Shown: positions 30,462 to 41,633 of the stretch, one piece after another | Layout: each line of letters opens with the position of its first letter | How positions within the stretch are numbered: the stretch's first letter is position 1 | DNA from: Deinandra increscens subsp. villosa | Taxonomy: Eukaryota > Streptophyta > Magnoliopsida > Asterales > Asteraceae | DNA length: 64,000 bases | Direction: 5' to 3' | NCBI GenBank assembly: GCA_039602395.1 | Contig: JBCNJP010000013.1 | Location: 27,315,993-27,379,992 of the forward strand | Position numbers and translations under genes: made by a program | Notes under the pieces: generated by a model | What the model saw: the letters and a program-made list of their open reading frames with translations, nothing else | Database searches by the model: none | Told to the model about the DNA's origin: nothing

Positions 30462-31619
30462 TTAGCATAAAGGTCTTTGAGAAAATTTTATATGCTAAAA
30501 AAATTAAGGTTTATGTACATATGATGATAATTGTCCAGTTTGTGGTATGCAATAATCATAGAGATATGTTGCGCACATTTAGAAGTGGGAAATGCCTTCA
30601 AGATGTTTTTAAATTCTTTATAGTTGGTAGAATGCCAATATTAATAAGTAATGAGGCTATTATGCAAAGATTCAATATTTTTATAGAGAAAACGGGTTTT
30701 GGTGTTGTTGGAATACCTTATGGAACATATATAGCATATTAAAAGGATTAAAATGAAAATCAAATGTTAATTATAAAAATTAAGCCTAAATCCCCAAAGT
30801 CTTATGAACTTGAAGGTTGACTTTTTTATTCGGTCAACCCAGACGAAAAGAGACAGTGGGCTTTTGTAGCCCTTTGTTAAAGGAAGGAGATGGTGGTGGA
30901 AATATACCCGAACAATGAACAAGGAAGGACAACTATTGACTTTTAAGGTCTTAATTCTCGCAACAAATCCGAAATTTGGAGCACCAATATGTCGAGCAAG
31001 GAGTTTTAGGATCAGGTGTATGAGTATTTATAGTCAAGAGATCGTCTAGGGTTTTAATTTTGAAAATGAAAGTTCTTGAAGAAAAAGTCAAATCTTTGAA
31101 TTTATGAAGAAATCAATTAAAATCACTAATTGATTGAAGTTTTTGGATGGAAATGATTTGATTAGACTTGGGAGAGAATATACAGTTGATAGGGAGTCAT
31201 TTTAGGTGTTAACTTGGCGCAATGGTTTGAGTTCAGAAATTGAACCAGGAGGTCGCTGTTTCGAACCTCACCAGCAACAACTCTTTTTATTAAATTTTAT
31301 TCTCTCATTATTTTGTACCATGTTGACATATATTTGGTCCCTCAACATTTTTAAATGTGTAACACATAGACATGATGATTTGAAACATGTGAAATGACCA
31401 AATACAATCTCGAGTTTGTCAAAATGACCCAAACTTTCATTATTTACCGTTTTAGCCCGAAACTTTCGTATAACCACATTATATGTTTCAATTGCTTGCG
31501 TGACTAATATTGCCCACAATTGCCACACATATACAGCATACTGAAGTCTTGGCTTAACTTAAAATAATTGAAAGCTCGTGATAAATTGAAAAAAAATCAA
31601 AAGTTATATATTGAACTCA
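30462..31619 (-). repeat. 3' LTR of gypsy element, second part
   Basis: Continues the alignment with 62076-63377. It lacks about 140 bases present in the other LTR at about 62845-62982, directly before a tRNA-like block. The LTR boundary is the last shared base before TGAG on the minus strand. Confidence 0.88.
31215..31268 (+). repeat. tRNA-like (SINE-type) A and B boxes inside gypsy LTR
   Basis: TGGCGCAATGG (31215-31225) and GTTTCGAACCT (31258-31268) resemble pol III A and B boxes about 32 bases apart, followed by T-rich sequence. The same block is in the other LTR (about 62987-63041), so it was part of the LTR before the gypsy element inserted. Confidence 0.6.
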
Positions 31620-31659
31620 AAAATATCTCTCATACTTTAGGAAATTTCGTCCCCAAATT

Positions 31660-33406
31660 ATACTTGAGAAGACTGCTCGAATAAATGCGGATATTTGGTC
31701 TTCACGCTCCCAGGTGAATTATGGCCCACGTTTAGACTCCCAACGGACCTTGACAATCGATATACGGCTACGCTTGAGTTACTTAATTTCTCAGTCCATA
31801 ATCTCCACTGGTTTTTCGACAAAGTGCATTGTCTCACCGATGTGAACTTCGTCTAATGGTATGTGAAGGTCTATGTTAGCCAAACATTTACGAAGATTGG
31901 ACACATGGAACGTTGGATGAACATCTTCGAGCTCTTGTGGCAGTTCAAGCTTGTAGGCAACCTTCCCAACTCTTTCAAGAATCTTGAAAGGGCCAACATA
32001 ACGAGGAGCCAACTTTCCCCTTTTCCCGAAATGTATAACTCCTTTCCAAGGTGAAACCTTGAGGAGTACTAAATCACCAACTTGGAATTCGAGAGGCTTT
32101 TGGCGTTTGTCAGCATAACTTTTTTATCTACTTCGAGCAGCCAAAAGATGATCACGGATTTGCGAGATTTTATCAGTAGTCTCCTGAATATGTTCGGGAC
32201 CGGTGATCTGAGCTTCACCGACCTCGTTCCAACAAATAGGAGAGCGACACTTGCGACCATAGAGAGCTTCAAATGGAGCCATGCCAATACTTGAGTGATA
32301 GCTATTATTATATGAAAACTCTATCATAGGTAAGTGAGTGTCCCAATTGCCACCAAAATTTATTACGCATGAACGAATCATGTATTCGAGGGTTTGAATG
32401 GTACGCTCAGACTGACCATCTGTTTGTGGATGGTAGGCCATGCTGAGGTCTAAGCGTATGCCCAAAGCGGATTGTAAAGTTTGCCAAAATCGAGTAATGA
32501 AACGACCATCACGATCGGAAATGATACTTAACGGAACACCATGGAGTCTTACGATTTCATCGACATAGATTCGAGCCAATTTCACAACTTGATAGTCCTC
32601 GCGAATAGGAATGAAATGAGATGATTTTGTCAATCGGTCAATAATAACCCAAATGCTATCGTAGCCACTGGAAGTGCGTGGAAGTTTCGTAATGAAATCC
32701 ATCACAATATATTCCCACTTCCAGATAGGGATTTCAGGTTGTTCAAGTAACCCTGAAGGGTGTTGATGCTCAACCTTGACTTTCGAACATGTAAGACACT
32801 TAGCCACGAAGAGAGCTACATCTTTCTTCATGCCAGGCCACCAATATTAACGATGGAGGTCTTGGTACATTTTGTCAGCACCAGGATGAATAGAATATCG
32901 AGAGTTATGAGCCTCGTTCATGATGAACGTGCGAAGGTTGTCACGATCGGGAATCCATAGGCGATTCATGAAATAAAGGATATCATTAGGTTTGGTTTCC
33001 AACTGGAGTTCGGCACCGCATGACATTTCTTCAACATGTTACCTTCGGTGACATAAATGTGTTGAGCCTCAAAAATACGATTGTGGAGATCAGAACGAAT
33101 GCTTTGAAACACGATAGAATTTACATAGGCTTTGCGACTGAGTGCATCAGCTATGACATTCATCTTACCAGGATGGTAGCGTATCTCACAATCATAATCA
33201 TTGAGGAGCTCAACCCAATTTCGCTGACGCATGTTGAGTTCTTTTTGGTTGAGGATATATTGTAGGCTTTTATGATTAGTAAAGACAATGCATTTGGTCC
33301 CATACAAATAGTGCCGCCATATCTTCAAGGCGAGGACGGCCGCACCGAGTTCAAGGTCGTGCGTTGTGTAGCTTTTCTCATGTACCTTAAGTTGTCTCGA
33401 GGCGTA
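31660..33406 (-). pseudogene. Gypsy pol part 2: RNase H C-terminus, integrase, chromodomain
   Basis: Minus strand from the CACTA insertion leftward. RNase H continues with YASRQLKVHEKSYTTHDLEL and WRHYLYGTKC (33406-33200), then its connection region. Integrase follows: CLTCSKVK is part of the zinc-binding end, and the DDE core is visible as VMDFITKLP, IISDRDGRF and QSERTIQTLE (32740-32400). The tail includes YVGPFKILERVG (about 32000) and a chromodomain (31800-31660: SRIPIVKVRW-like, then FTWERED) carrying in-frame stops. Further stops or slips lie near 32850, 32965 and 32130. Integrase would join cDNA to chromatin recognised by the chromodomain; this copy cannot. Confidence 0.88.
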
Positions 33407-33980
33407 CACTACATCAAAAAGTGGCTTTAGCCACGGTTTTTTCGAAAACGCCTAGCCACGGTTTTAAAAAAAAAGTGGCTAAAGGTAAGAAACACTAGTT
33501 TTAGCCACATATATTTTGTACCCGTGGCCAAATATACAGCCTTTGGACCCTTTAGCCACATATTTTTTTTGTTTATGTGACAACAACAATCAGGTGCAGT
33601 GGTTTTAGCCACTGTTTTACAAAAACACGTGGCACTTATTTGTCACACTTAAAAAAGAGTGGCGAAATGCACCAAACGACCACGGAATTTTTATGATTTT
33701 TTATTCGTGTCACCAAAAAGGAATGTATGGCCACGCTTAAATAATGTTGTGTGATGGAAGAGTAGATTTTATTACTTAGTAAATTAAAAAAACAAAACTA
33801 TTAAGTATATATTATGCGTGGCTAAATGTGAGCAATGGCCCCTGTTTTTACTTTGTTATATGGCTAAAAGCTAGTACATATGGCCACTGTTATTAGGTTG
33901 TGTGACTAAATAGTAGATGACGAATGGTCACGGTATGAAATTATATGCGTGGCGAAAGATAATGTTCTGGAAGGTTATAA
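33407..33980. repeat. Left subterminal repeats of CACTA element
   Basis: Short motifs GTGGCTAAA, TAGCCAC, GTGGCGAAA and TGGCCAC occur repeatedly in both orientations. Such arrays are binding sites for the TNPA-type protein in En/Spm elements. Confidence 0.8.
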
Positions 33981-34783
33981 ACATTCATCAGGAATGAATG
34001 TTCTTCCGGAAAAATACACGAATCTTAATTTTTCCATTGCAAATAGATTTTTTTTTAATTATAAATCATCCTGAAGAACTCTAGTTCATCCGGTTCTATT
34101 CTTCTCTAATGAATAACTAAAATTGATCTTGTTTAATTATAAATCATCTCAGTCCGCCAAGGCAGTGAAACAGTTTTCTAAAAATGTCATCTAGTTCTGT
34201 TCTTCTGCTCTCATTCCAGATGAACTCTTCTCCCTGAGGAATTCTAGTTCATACGGTTTTGTTCTTGTTAGTTCATACGATTTTGTTCTTGTTCCAATCT
34301 ACCGAAGAAGTACAATCTATCCAGTTTATAAATCATGTCATCCACTATTAGACAATCAAAAAATTATAAATTGTAGCAAACAAGGCTTGAACCCGGGTCA
34401 GTAAAAAACAAGGCTTGAACCTGGGTCAGTCAAAAGAAAGGAACACACTATAAGATTAAGAAGAACCATTGAGACATAAGTGTTAATTGGTTATATTTTA
34501 ACCAGAACTTATTTAATTACTCCCATCACATAAAAAATAATTGATCAACAAAATTTTACGTTGCTAAAGGTAATAAATAGACACGGTAAAAACAAGATTT
34601 GCATGGTAAAGGTAAAAAAATATACACGGTTATCGTGGCCTGACCTTTCCACTTCTTCCCACCATAGCTGGTAGCGTGGCCTGAGTGCCTTTAAATTTCC
34701 ACCTTCTTTCCACTTTCTTGCCACCAAAATCTTGTGTACAAACGTATTTCCTGATCATCAAGAAAAAAAACTTCGATCGATCA
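33981..34783. other. CACTA interior, no gene seen
   Basis: AT-rich. It contains GTTCATCCGGTT(C/T)T and CCTGAAGAACTCTAGTTCATC words that recur at 40925-41340 and 49010-49060, i.e. element-specific interspersed repeats, and a short direct repeat ACAAGGCTTGAAC(C)CGGGTCAGT near 34380-34430. Confidence 0.5.
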
Positions 34784-35371
34784 ATGGCTGAGTCTAGTAA
34801 ACAATGGAGGATTAGGGGTGTTAATGAACTAGCGCCCTACTACGGCAAGACTCCCCGTAAGTGTATTTTCAATCAACAATGGCTGCAGGATTTTATTTTT
34901 AGGGTCTTATGTTTTTTAATTACTTACTCTCTACTCTGCATTTGGGTTTTTCCACCGGCGATTTCCACCGGAATGCCGCCAGCCAGGATGTGTGGAAAGG
35001 AAAGGTAGTTTATGTCGACTATGTCGACATTTGCACATTTGATTTTCATAATATGAATCAAATGGTGCAATACCTAAACCAGACATCGATTGGCTATTTC
35101 CTCATTTAATGGAGGATCCCACCTCTGTCCATCACAAATGGGCTTGAGTACGCTGATTTCATCACTGCCAAAGTTGTAGGGGATATGAAACTTCATCTCC
35201 AGGGACCAGAGGGGGAGAGAGATGGATGTGTATTTAATCTAGAACAGGGATTCCACCTACACCTCCGAGTTGGGACCGAGATTGCCGCCTGGTCAAAAGC
35301 TGTTTCCTGATGACAGCAGCAGCAACAGCTTCTTTGATGATGAAGACTATATGTCGGATGCTAGGTCTTAG
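34784..35371 (+). CDS. Unrecognised small spliced gene in CACTA element
   Basis: I do not recognise this gene. An ATG at 34784 opens exon 1, reading MAESSKQWRIRGVNELAPYY then GKTP up to a strong donor, GTAAGT, at 34857. At the 3' side the frame ending TAG at 35369-35371 encodes an acidic, serine-rich tail (PDDSSSNSFFDDEDYMSDAR). Between them, 35040-35270 has several partially open frames (one includes IDWLFPHLMEDPT), so exon limits are uncertain. Location just inside the left subterminal repeats is where CACTA genes start. It could be the decayed end pieces of a TNPA-like gene after internal deletion. Confidence 0.35.
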
Positions 35372-35609
35372 CTAGTTAGATAGATCTTTGTATAGGATCT
35401 GATGAAAGTCTTTGTATATAGATCAATATATATACATATATATATATATATATTAAAGTTTTTGTTAACTCTTCCTCCTGTTTGTTTTTGTTAACCCCAT
35501 TAATTATATAGATAGATTTTATCTCAATCATTAAAGTTGATTTTATTCTAAATTTGATTGTTGCAAATAGATTTTATTGTGAACTGACACTACTAGAAAT
35601 AGGGCTTTC

Positions 35610-35790
35610 CTTGACACGCGAACGATGACACTCGGTACTTTCTTGACGCGCAAAAACGTGTGTCATAAAAAAACTGTCAAGAATTGAAAAATCCTAAGGA
35701 TAGATGACGCGCTTTTTTTTAGCGTCATAAATTTCTGTCATAATTTAAAAATTAAAAAAGCATGGAGGACACCTCAAAATTGCGTGTCAA
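35610..35790. repeat. Left subterminal motifs of second CACTA element
   Basis: TTGACACGCGAAC, TTGACGCGCAAAA, GTGTGTCATAA and ATGACGCGC occur within 180 bases and are partly palindromic. They mirror the right subterminal array. Confidence 0.75.
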
Positions 35791-38700
35791 GAATTCCTTG
35801 TCGTTTTTTAATTTTTTCCTTGCCAAAAAATTCCCCCAAATTTTTTGCCCTAATTTTCAGCCTCCTCGAAAATTTTCCCCAAATTCACCCCTCCAAAAAA
35901 CACGTCTCTTCCCCGCTCTCCAAAAACATGTCTCTCACCCAAATTCACTCCACCGGCGACCCTTCTCTGTGCGCTGCCTCTCCACCGACCCCTGCAATGA
36001 CTTCGTCCACGCCGCCACCGACGGAATCCTCCACCCTCGACGCCGACAGAATCCTCCACCCTCATCGCCTCTCCACCAACCCCCTGCAACAAATTCTATC
36101 CTCTTTGCCGGAACCCTAGTTTTCTAACGGACCTCCTGACGGTGATTTTCATAGACTTTTTAACTTCTATCATCTCAAGCGACTAGCAAATGTCATTAGC
36201 TCCTCAAGTTCCATCTTCAACCCCGTTTCTGTGAAATTACTAGCCGCCATGATTTGTTCGCCGGCGCAACCGCGCACATAAACTCTGGTGAGCTAAATCC
36301 ACCTATTTAATATGACTTGGTTGATTGTTCTTGTTTCTCTTGACCAGCGTATGTTTGCATTTCAGCTGTTTGAGGAATTGCCTCTGTGAACAATATAGTT
36401 TTTAGTGTTGCTGAATATATGCGATAGACACTTAGGGTTTGGATTTGTTACACACTCAGATTATTAGGTTGCATTACGTTATTAATCACTAACAGTTTGT
36501 CAAATGTATATCTTCAAGAATGATCTTATTTATTTCTACACACTAAATCTAAAATTAGTCTCCTTTTGTGATTTTTGATTGTTCTAATATACTTGCATAT
36601 TAGTTGTTCGGTAAAATTATCTCATTAAGAGATGCTATTTTACCAAGACATGAAGCTTTGGACAAAACTTAAAGATTAAGGGGTTTTGGGTTGAGATGCA
36701 AATGACACAAACACTTCTTAAGAAATTTGTTTAGTACTCAAATATATAATTTCCCTCGAACGAATAGTGAATGGCTTGTTGGTGATATTAGTTCTATCAA
36801 GAAGTCATGTTGGTTAACTGAGATTTACATGAGACTTAAGAATAAATAAGAATAAATGTTGATACAAGTTAGAAGGTGCGGTCATGTGGATTACACCTAT
36901 ATTCAAGATATTCTTATATAATGCATTGCCAAACCCAGGGGTTTAATTGGGCAACGCCTCATTAAGGGGTTCCCAGGGGTTCGGGTTCAATAACCTATGC
37001 GGGAACCAAGAGGAAGAGACCTTCATGCATTAATGACATTATTATTAGATTCATCGTTTTAGTGCAACAACTTTTCAAATCTGTTAAGTTGGATAAAGAA
37101 TGTATCAAAGAAAAAGAGAGCAACAACCAATACAATACAATAGTATGCTTTCATGTTTACTCTTTTATAGTATGCTTTCATGTTTACCTTTTTCTAATTT
37201 CATGTGTTTGATGGAGTTGCAACTTTAACTTAGTATGAACTGAGTATCAACTACCAGTTACCTATTTTCTTTCTTAATTTTATAAGTGTTTTTCCCCTGT
37301 TATTAGGTTTGATTTGCCTTTGGATTTGACAAAACCTTTTTTTATATTACAAATGGTTAATTTGTTAAGAGAAGCCTTCTTTATGAACATTATTTACTTC
37401 TTCAAAGTATCTCAGATCCAAATTCTTAAATATGTATGTACAGGGAAAAGTTATAATTAGGATTAGCGGAATCGAAGTTGTATTTTAGGATTAGTGGAAT
37501 CCAATTAGTATTTTAGGAGAAGCCTTCTTTGTTAAGAGAAGCCTTCTTTATGAACTATTATAAATTAGGATTAGTGGAATCAAAGTTGTATTTTAGGCTG
37601 TACAGGCCTGCTATACAGTTGTATAAGGCTGAGAATTACAACCATACAAGACTCTGAAATTATTTTCGTACAAGGCTGAAAATACAGCTATAACATGTCT
37701 GAAAAATTAAGCCATACATGGATAGATAGCAAGTTGTGTAGCAGGGATCAAAAGCGAGACCTGATCATTTTTAGATCAGGTTGGGTTTTGTTTTATGTAA
37801 AAACTCTGTGTCAGGGGCTTTGGGTGGTATGTATCTAATTTGTTACGTTGTGTTTAATTCTATTCTCATACTTCAATTTTTGGTTGAATACAGGGATAAG
37901 TTGGGTGGGCTGCTGGGTCGTTGACTGCATTTTCTGCCGCAAGGGATAGTTCCCAACCTCTTAGTCTCTCAAAGGTCTGCACCTGATCTCTGCATCTGCT
38001 TTGAGCCCTATGCTCGATCAATTAAAGCATTCGACTCTGATTGTAAACAAGAAGCATTCGATCAGGTTGTATTGTTCTTATGTGTGAGTTGACAAATTCT
38101 CCTATGTTTGAGAAATATACTCAATCGTATCATTTGAAGCCACCAGACCCACCTGATGGAGGTTTGATTGCTATTAATCTCCTAGAATTACGATTTCTAC
38201 AGAGCTTTTGCAAAAACCTATTCCTAATATTATTCCTGGTTCCTCGTTGCCAACTGATTTGTTTTTGGAAATTGTTAATGATGTTGTATTTGAAGTTCGT
38301 GCATCTAAAAACAAGGATGATTCTATTTTAGGCCCTGCTCTAATTTCTATGATAGTTGATGGTGATTCTAATACCAAAGGGTTAGTGTTTTTGATAGGTT
38401 GCAGGGTTATGAGGGGCCTAGACCTATGGCTAAAGTGTAGCCTTGTGTTGATTCTTTTATTAGTAAAGTTTGATGGGGTTTCATCCCCTTAAAAATTAGT
38501 TAATTGGGAATCTTTTACAGCAACTTAAGATTAGTGAATTGAAAAGGTACCCAGAGACCCGTGAATCGTTGCAACACTTGAGGAGGCTTTAAGGAGGTCT
38601 TACAATTGATTGGAAACACTCCTATGGTTTATCTCAATAATGTTGTTGATGGAGCCCTACTCTAGTTTTAAGGACAGCTGTCTTATCTGTTGATTCTTAT

Positions 38701-40584
38701 TAGAAATTGTGTAATAAAAAGGATGAAATGAATTTGATTATGATTATGGTTTTGTTTACTTTTGGATTGCAGGATTGGTTATAGCATGATATTAGATGCT
38801 TAAGCAAAGGGGCTTATTCCAGAATCAGAAGCATGCAAGGAAGACCCACTGCTAACTCCGGCCTACAACTACCAGAGACACACGCATAAACTGGCTGTAC
38901 ACTTACTGACCTGAGGGTGAAAGAAGCAGAGGAATTCAAGGTATTGTTCTGCACTTTAATGGTAATTATAGAGGCTGGTTTATGATTCCTTGGAAATCTA
39001 TGTGTGTTTATGATGGTTCATTCTGTTGGAACATGGGCTAAAACTCTATGTATTGGATATAGTTAGCCCTACTGTTTTGGCTCTGATGTTCGAACATAAA
39101 AACTGCATATAACAGCAGCAAATACTACATATAGCAGTATCAAAAACTGCATAAAACAGTAGAAAAACTGCATTAAAAACTACATATAATAGCAGCAAAA
39201 AACAACATTATAAAAGTAATCCAAACAATGTTTTGGCTCTGATTGTTACAAATTTTGTTTGTCTTTGTATTTGTTTCAGGATGTTCTGACAACAAACCTG
39301 CCTGGTTAGGTAGTTTAGCCTGACATGCTGGTTTTGCAGTCTGCCTGTTTAAATTTTGTACATGTATTTTTATTGGCAAAACATGTTCATCTGTATTTAT
39401 TTTCTGGGCCAATTTCCAACAGATTTATACTTGATAGTTGGTTTTGTTTGTTGATGTATCTCACGCAGGGAAGTGCAAGACAATTGTTTCAACGATTGCA
39501 GGGCCCGATGGAAGATAATACATTCAAGTCTCAGCTTGAAAAGATTATTATGATCTCGCAAAAACAACATTATAAAAAAGCACAGGTGCCTTTTTTACTC
39601 TTAGTCATTTTAATAGTTTATGCATAATTGGAGTCTTGTAATGATTAAGTTACACAAAGCAATATTAGCTTGTGATATCTCATTTTGCATATATTGCCTT
39701 ATTTCCTTAATGATGGTTGGCTTGTATGAGTGATTTAGTTTAGGTTGCATTAAGACAACCACTTATAGCAAAATAATACATTTATCATGACTATATGGGA
39801 TTTGCCCTTTGATTTTAGATGTGTGCCTTTGGGGATATAAGGTAGTTTCTGAATTTGTTTGAACTGGTTTAGGTACATACAGACCTGCGCATACAGACTT
39901 GTTCAAGGATGAGGAACAATGGTGGTCCTGATTTGCCAACACCCTTATGTTAATATCAAGGTACACTAGCCAAATATCTTGGAACATGCCTTATTATCTT
40001 GAAAAACTTTACCTTAGTATTCCTTGTACATCAGATTGTAACTCTTGTAGAAACCTCATTGACATTACTATCATTTTCTCATAGTTTTTTATGCTAGCTT
40101 TCTTTTTTAGGTGAATTATTTGTTGCTTCTTTTTTTAATATTTGAATGGAGATCAAGTTGAAGTAGGCTAAAGGAGAATATACTATAACTAAAATGCAGG
40201 TGAAGCTTTGATATGCAGTGACAGTGAATATATTCTACTTCTGTGACCAGTTAGGGACTAAATGATAAGATTTTGATAATCATGTCAGTTTTAAGATGAA
40301 ATTTTATGAATTTGAACTATATTTTTGCAGATGTGCAACTAATGACAGCAGCAACAACAACTAGTAAAGTATTGATAGTATAGTGTTTATATTATGTATT
40401 AATTAGTTCATAGTTTATTTTTTTATGTAAACTTATGTTAAGTTTGTAATGCTTACTATATATATATATATAATGCATTATTTTGTTGTAAGTGTATTGT
40501 ATTTTGTATTGAGGTTAATTGCCATTTAATGTGGAAATTAGTGATTTACAAACAAATGTTTTTTCTTAATTTTTTAAAAACATT
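35791..40584. other. Interior of second CACTA element
   Basis: The CT/Pro-rich frames at 35762-36127 look like leader sequence rather than a gene. Downstream are AT-rich introns or decayed DNA, with candidate fragments near 38060-38400 (one frame includes SSLPTDLFLEIVNDVVFEVR) and 39470-39586. A short repeat TTAGGATTAG(T/C)GGAATC occurs three times near 37455-37580. No intact gene is supported. Confidence 0.4.
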
Positions 40585-40880
40585 CTTGACGCGCAAAAAT
40601 GCGCGTCATTGTTCGCGCGTCAAGAACTTCTTGACACGCATTTTGCGCGTCAAGAAGCTTCTTGACCCCGGCTTCCTTGACGCGCATTTGCGTGTCAAGA
40701 AGACCATTTCTTGACACGCAATGCGCGTCATAAAATGCGCATCATCGTTCGCGCGTCAAGAGCTTCTTGACACGCATTTTGCGCGTCAAGAAGCTTCTTG
40801 ACCCCCGCATCCTTGACGCGCATTTGCGTGTCAAGAAGGCCCTTTCTTGACGCGCAATGCACGTCAAGAAAGCCAGTTTT
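40585..40880. repeat. Right subterminal palindromic motif array of second CACTA element
   Basis: At least ten copies of CTTGACRCGCA / TGCGYGTCAAGAAG in alternating orientation form back-to-back hairpins, and a block of about 150 bases is itself duplicated (about 40585-40730 and 40735-40880). Confidence 0.85.
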
Positions 40881-40915
40881 TGTAGTAGTGTGATGTGATT
40901 TTTATTTTATTGTGA

Positions 40916-41531
40916 ACTGGTTAAACCATCCTGAAGAACTTTAGAACTCTATTTTACCCGGTTCATCCTGAAGAACTCTAGTTCATCTTCTCTCAGTACT
41001 CATGAACTCTTCAATCTAAGGAATTGTAGTTCATCCGGTTTTGTTCTTCTTCCAATTTAGAAGTAAAATTTATCCTGTTTATAAATCATCTCATCCTACC
41101 ATATCAAAATTCCAACATATACTAATATAACATATGAATATATACTTCATGTAAGATCACAGTTATGAGTAAAATGGAGTCTGCTATGATTCATTGAAAA
41201 TGTATATGTTATTATAGATGAAAACTGGTTAACCATCCTGAAGAACTTTAGAACTCTAGTTTATCTGGTTCCTGAAGAACTCTAGTTCATCTTCTCTCAA
41301 TCCTCATGAACTCTTCTTCCTGAGGAATTGTAGTTCATTGGGTTTTGTCTTCTTCCAATTTACTGAAGAAGTAAAATTTATCCTGTTTATAAATCATCTC
41401 ATCCCACCATATCAAAATGCCAACATATACTAACATAGCATATGAATATATACTTCATGTAAGATCACAGTTATGAGTGAAATGGAGGTCTGCTATGATT
41501 CATTGAAAATATGTATGTAATTATAGATGAA
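40916..41531 (+). repeat. 308-bp tandem duplication in the first CACTA element
   Basis: The block from ACTGGTTAA(A)CCATCCTGAA through TGCTATGATTCATTGAAAAT and TTATAGATGAA is repeated head-to-tail with about 6-8% difference. Part of it recurs again at 49060-49160. Confidence 0.85.
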
Positions 41532-41633
41532 TAGTGTATGAATAAAATTGTAACAACTTATGTTAACATACAAACTGGAACAACTTATGAAATTATACAC
41601 AAATACAGGGATCAACTCTTCTTCCAGCTAAGT

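Larger units (their letters stand above)
35588..40890. mobile_element. Second CACTA transposon, 5.3 kb, nested in the first
   Basis: Ends read CACTACTAGAAATAGGGCTT (left) and, inward from the right, CACTACTACAAAAACTGGCT. The 3-bp duplication TGA is at 35585-35587 and 40891-40893. Subterminal motifs are of the form TTGACRCGCAWWTGCGYGTCAAGAA at both ends (35610-35790 and 40585-40880). No transposase is evident. The interior (36120-40580) is AT-rich with isolated exon-like pieces, for example 39470-39586 between ACGCAG and GTGCC, encoding a stretch with LEKIIMISQKQ; I cannot identify them. Confidence 0.88.

Noticed and set aside
30521..30742. 73-codon frame, also present at 62156-62353
   Set aside because: The repeated frame is part of the gypsy LTR in both copies; conservation reflects LTR duplication, not coding selection.
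31215..31268. Functional tRNA gene
   Set aside because: A and B boxes are present, but no acceptor stem or cloverleaf can be drawn; a SINE-like relic is more likely.
35762..36127. Overlapping plus-strand frames of 111-121 codons
   Set aside because: Two frames of the same CT-rich leader, Pro/Ser/Phe-rich, no family signal; it lies just inside CACTA subterminal repeats.
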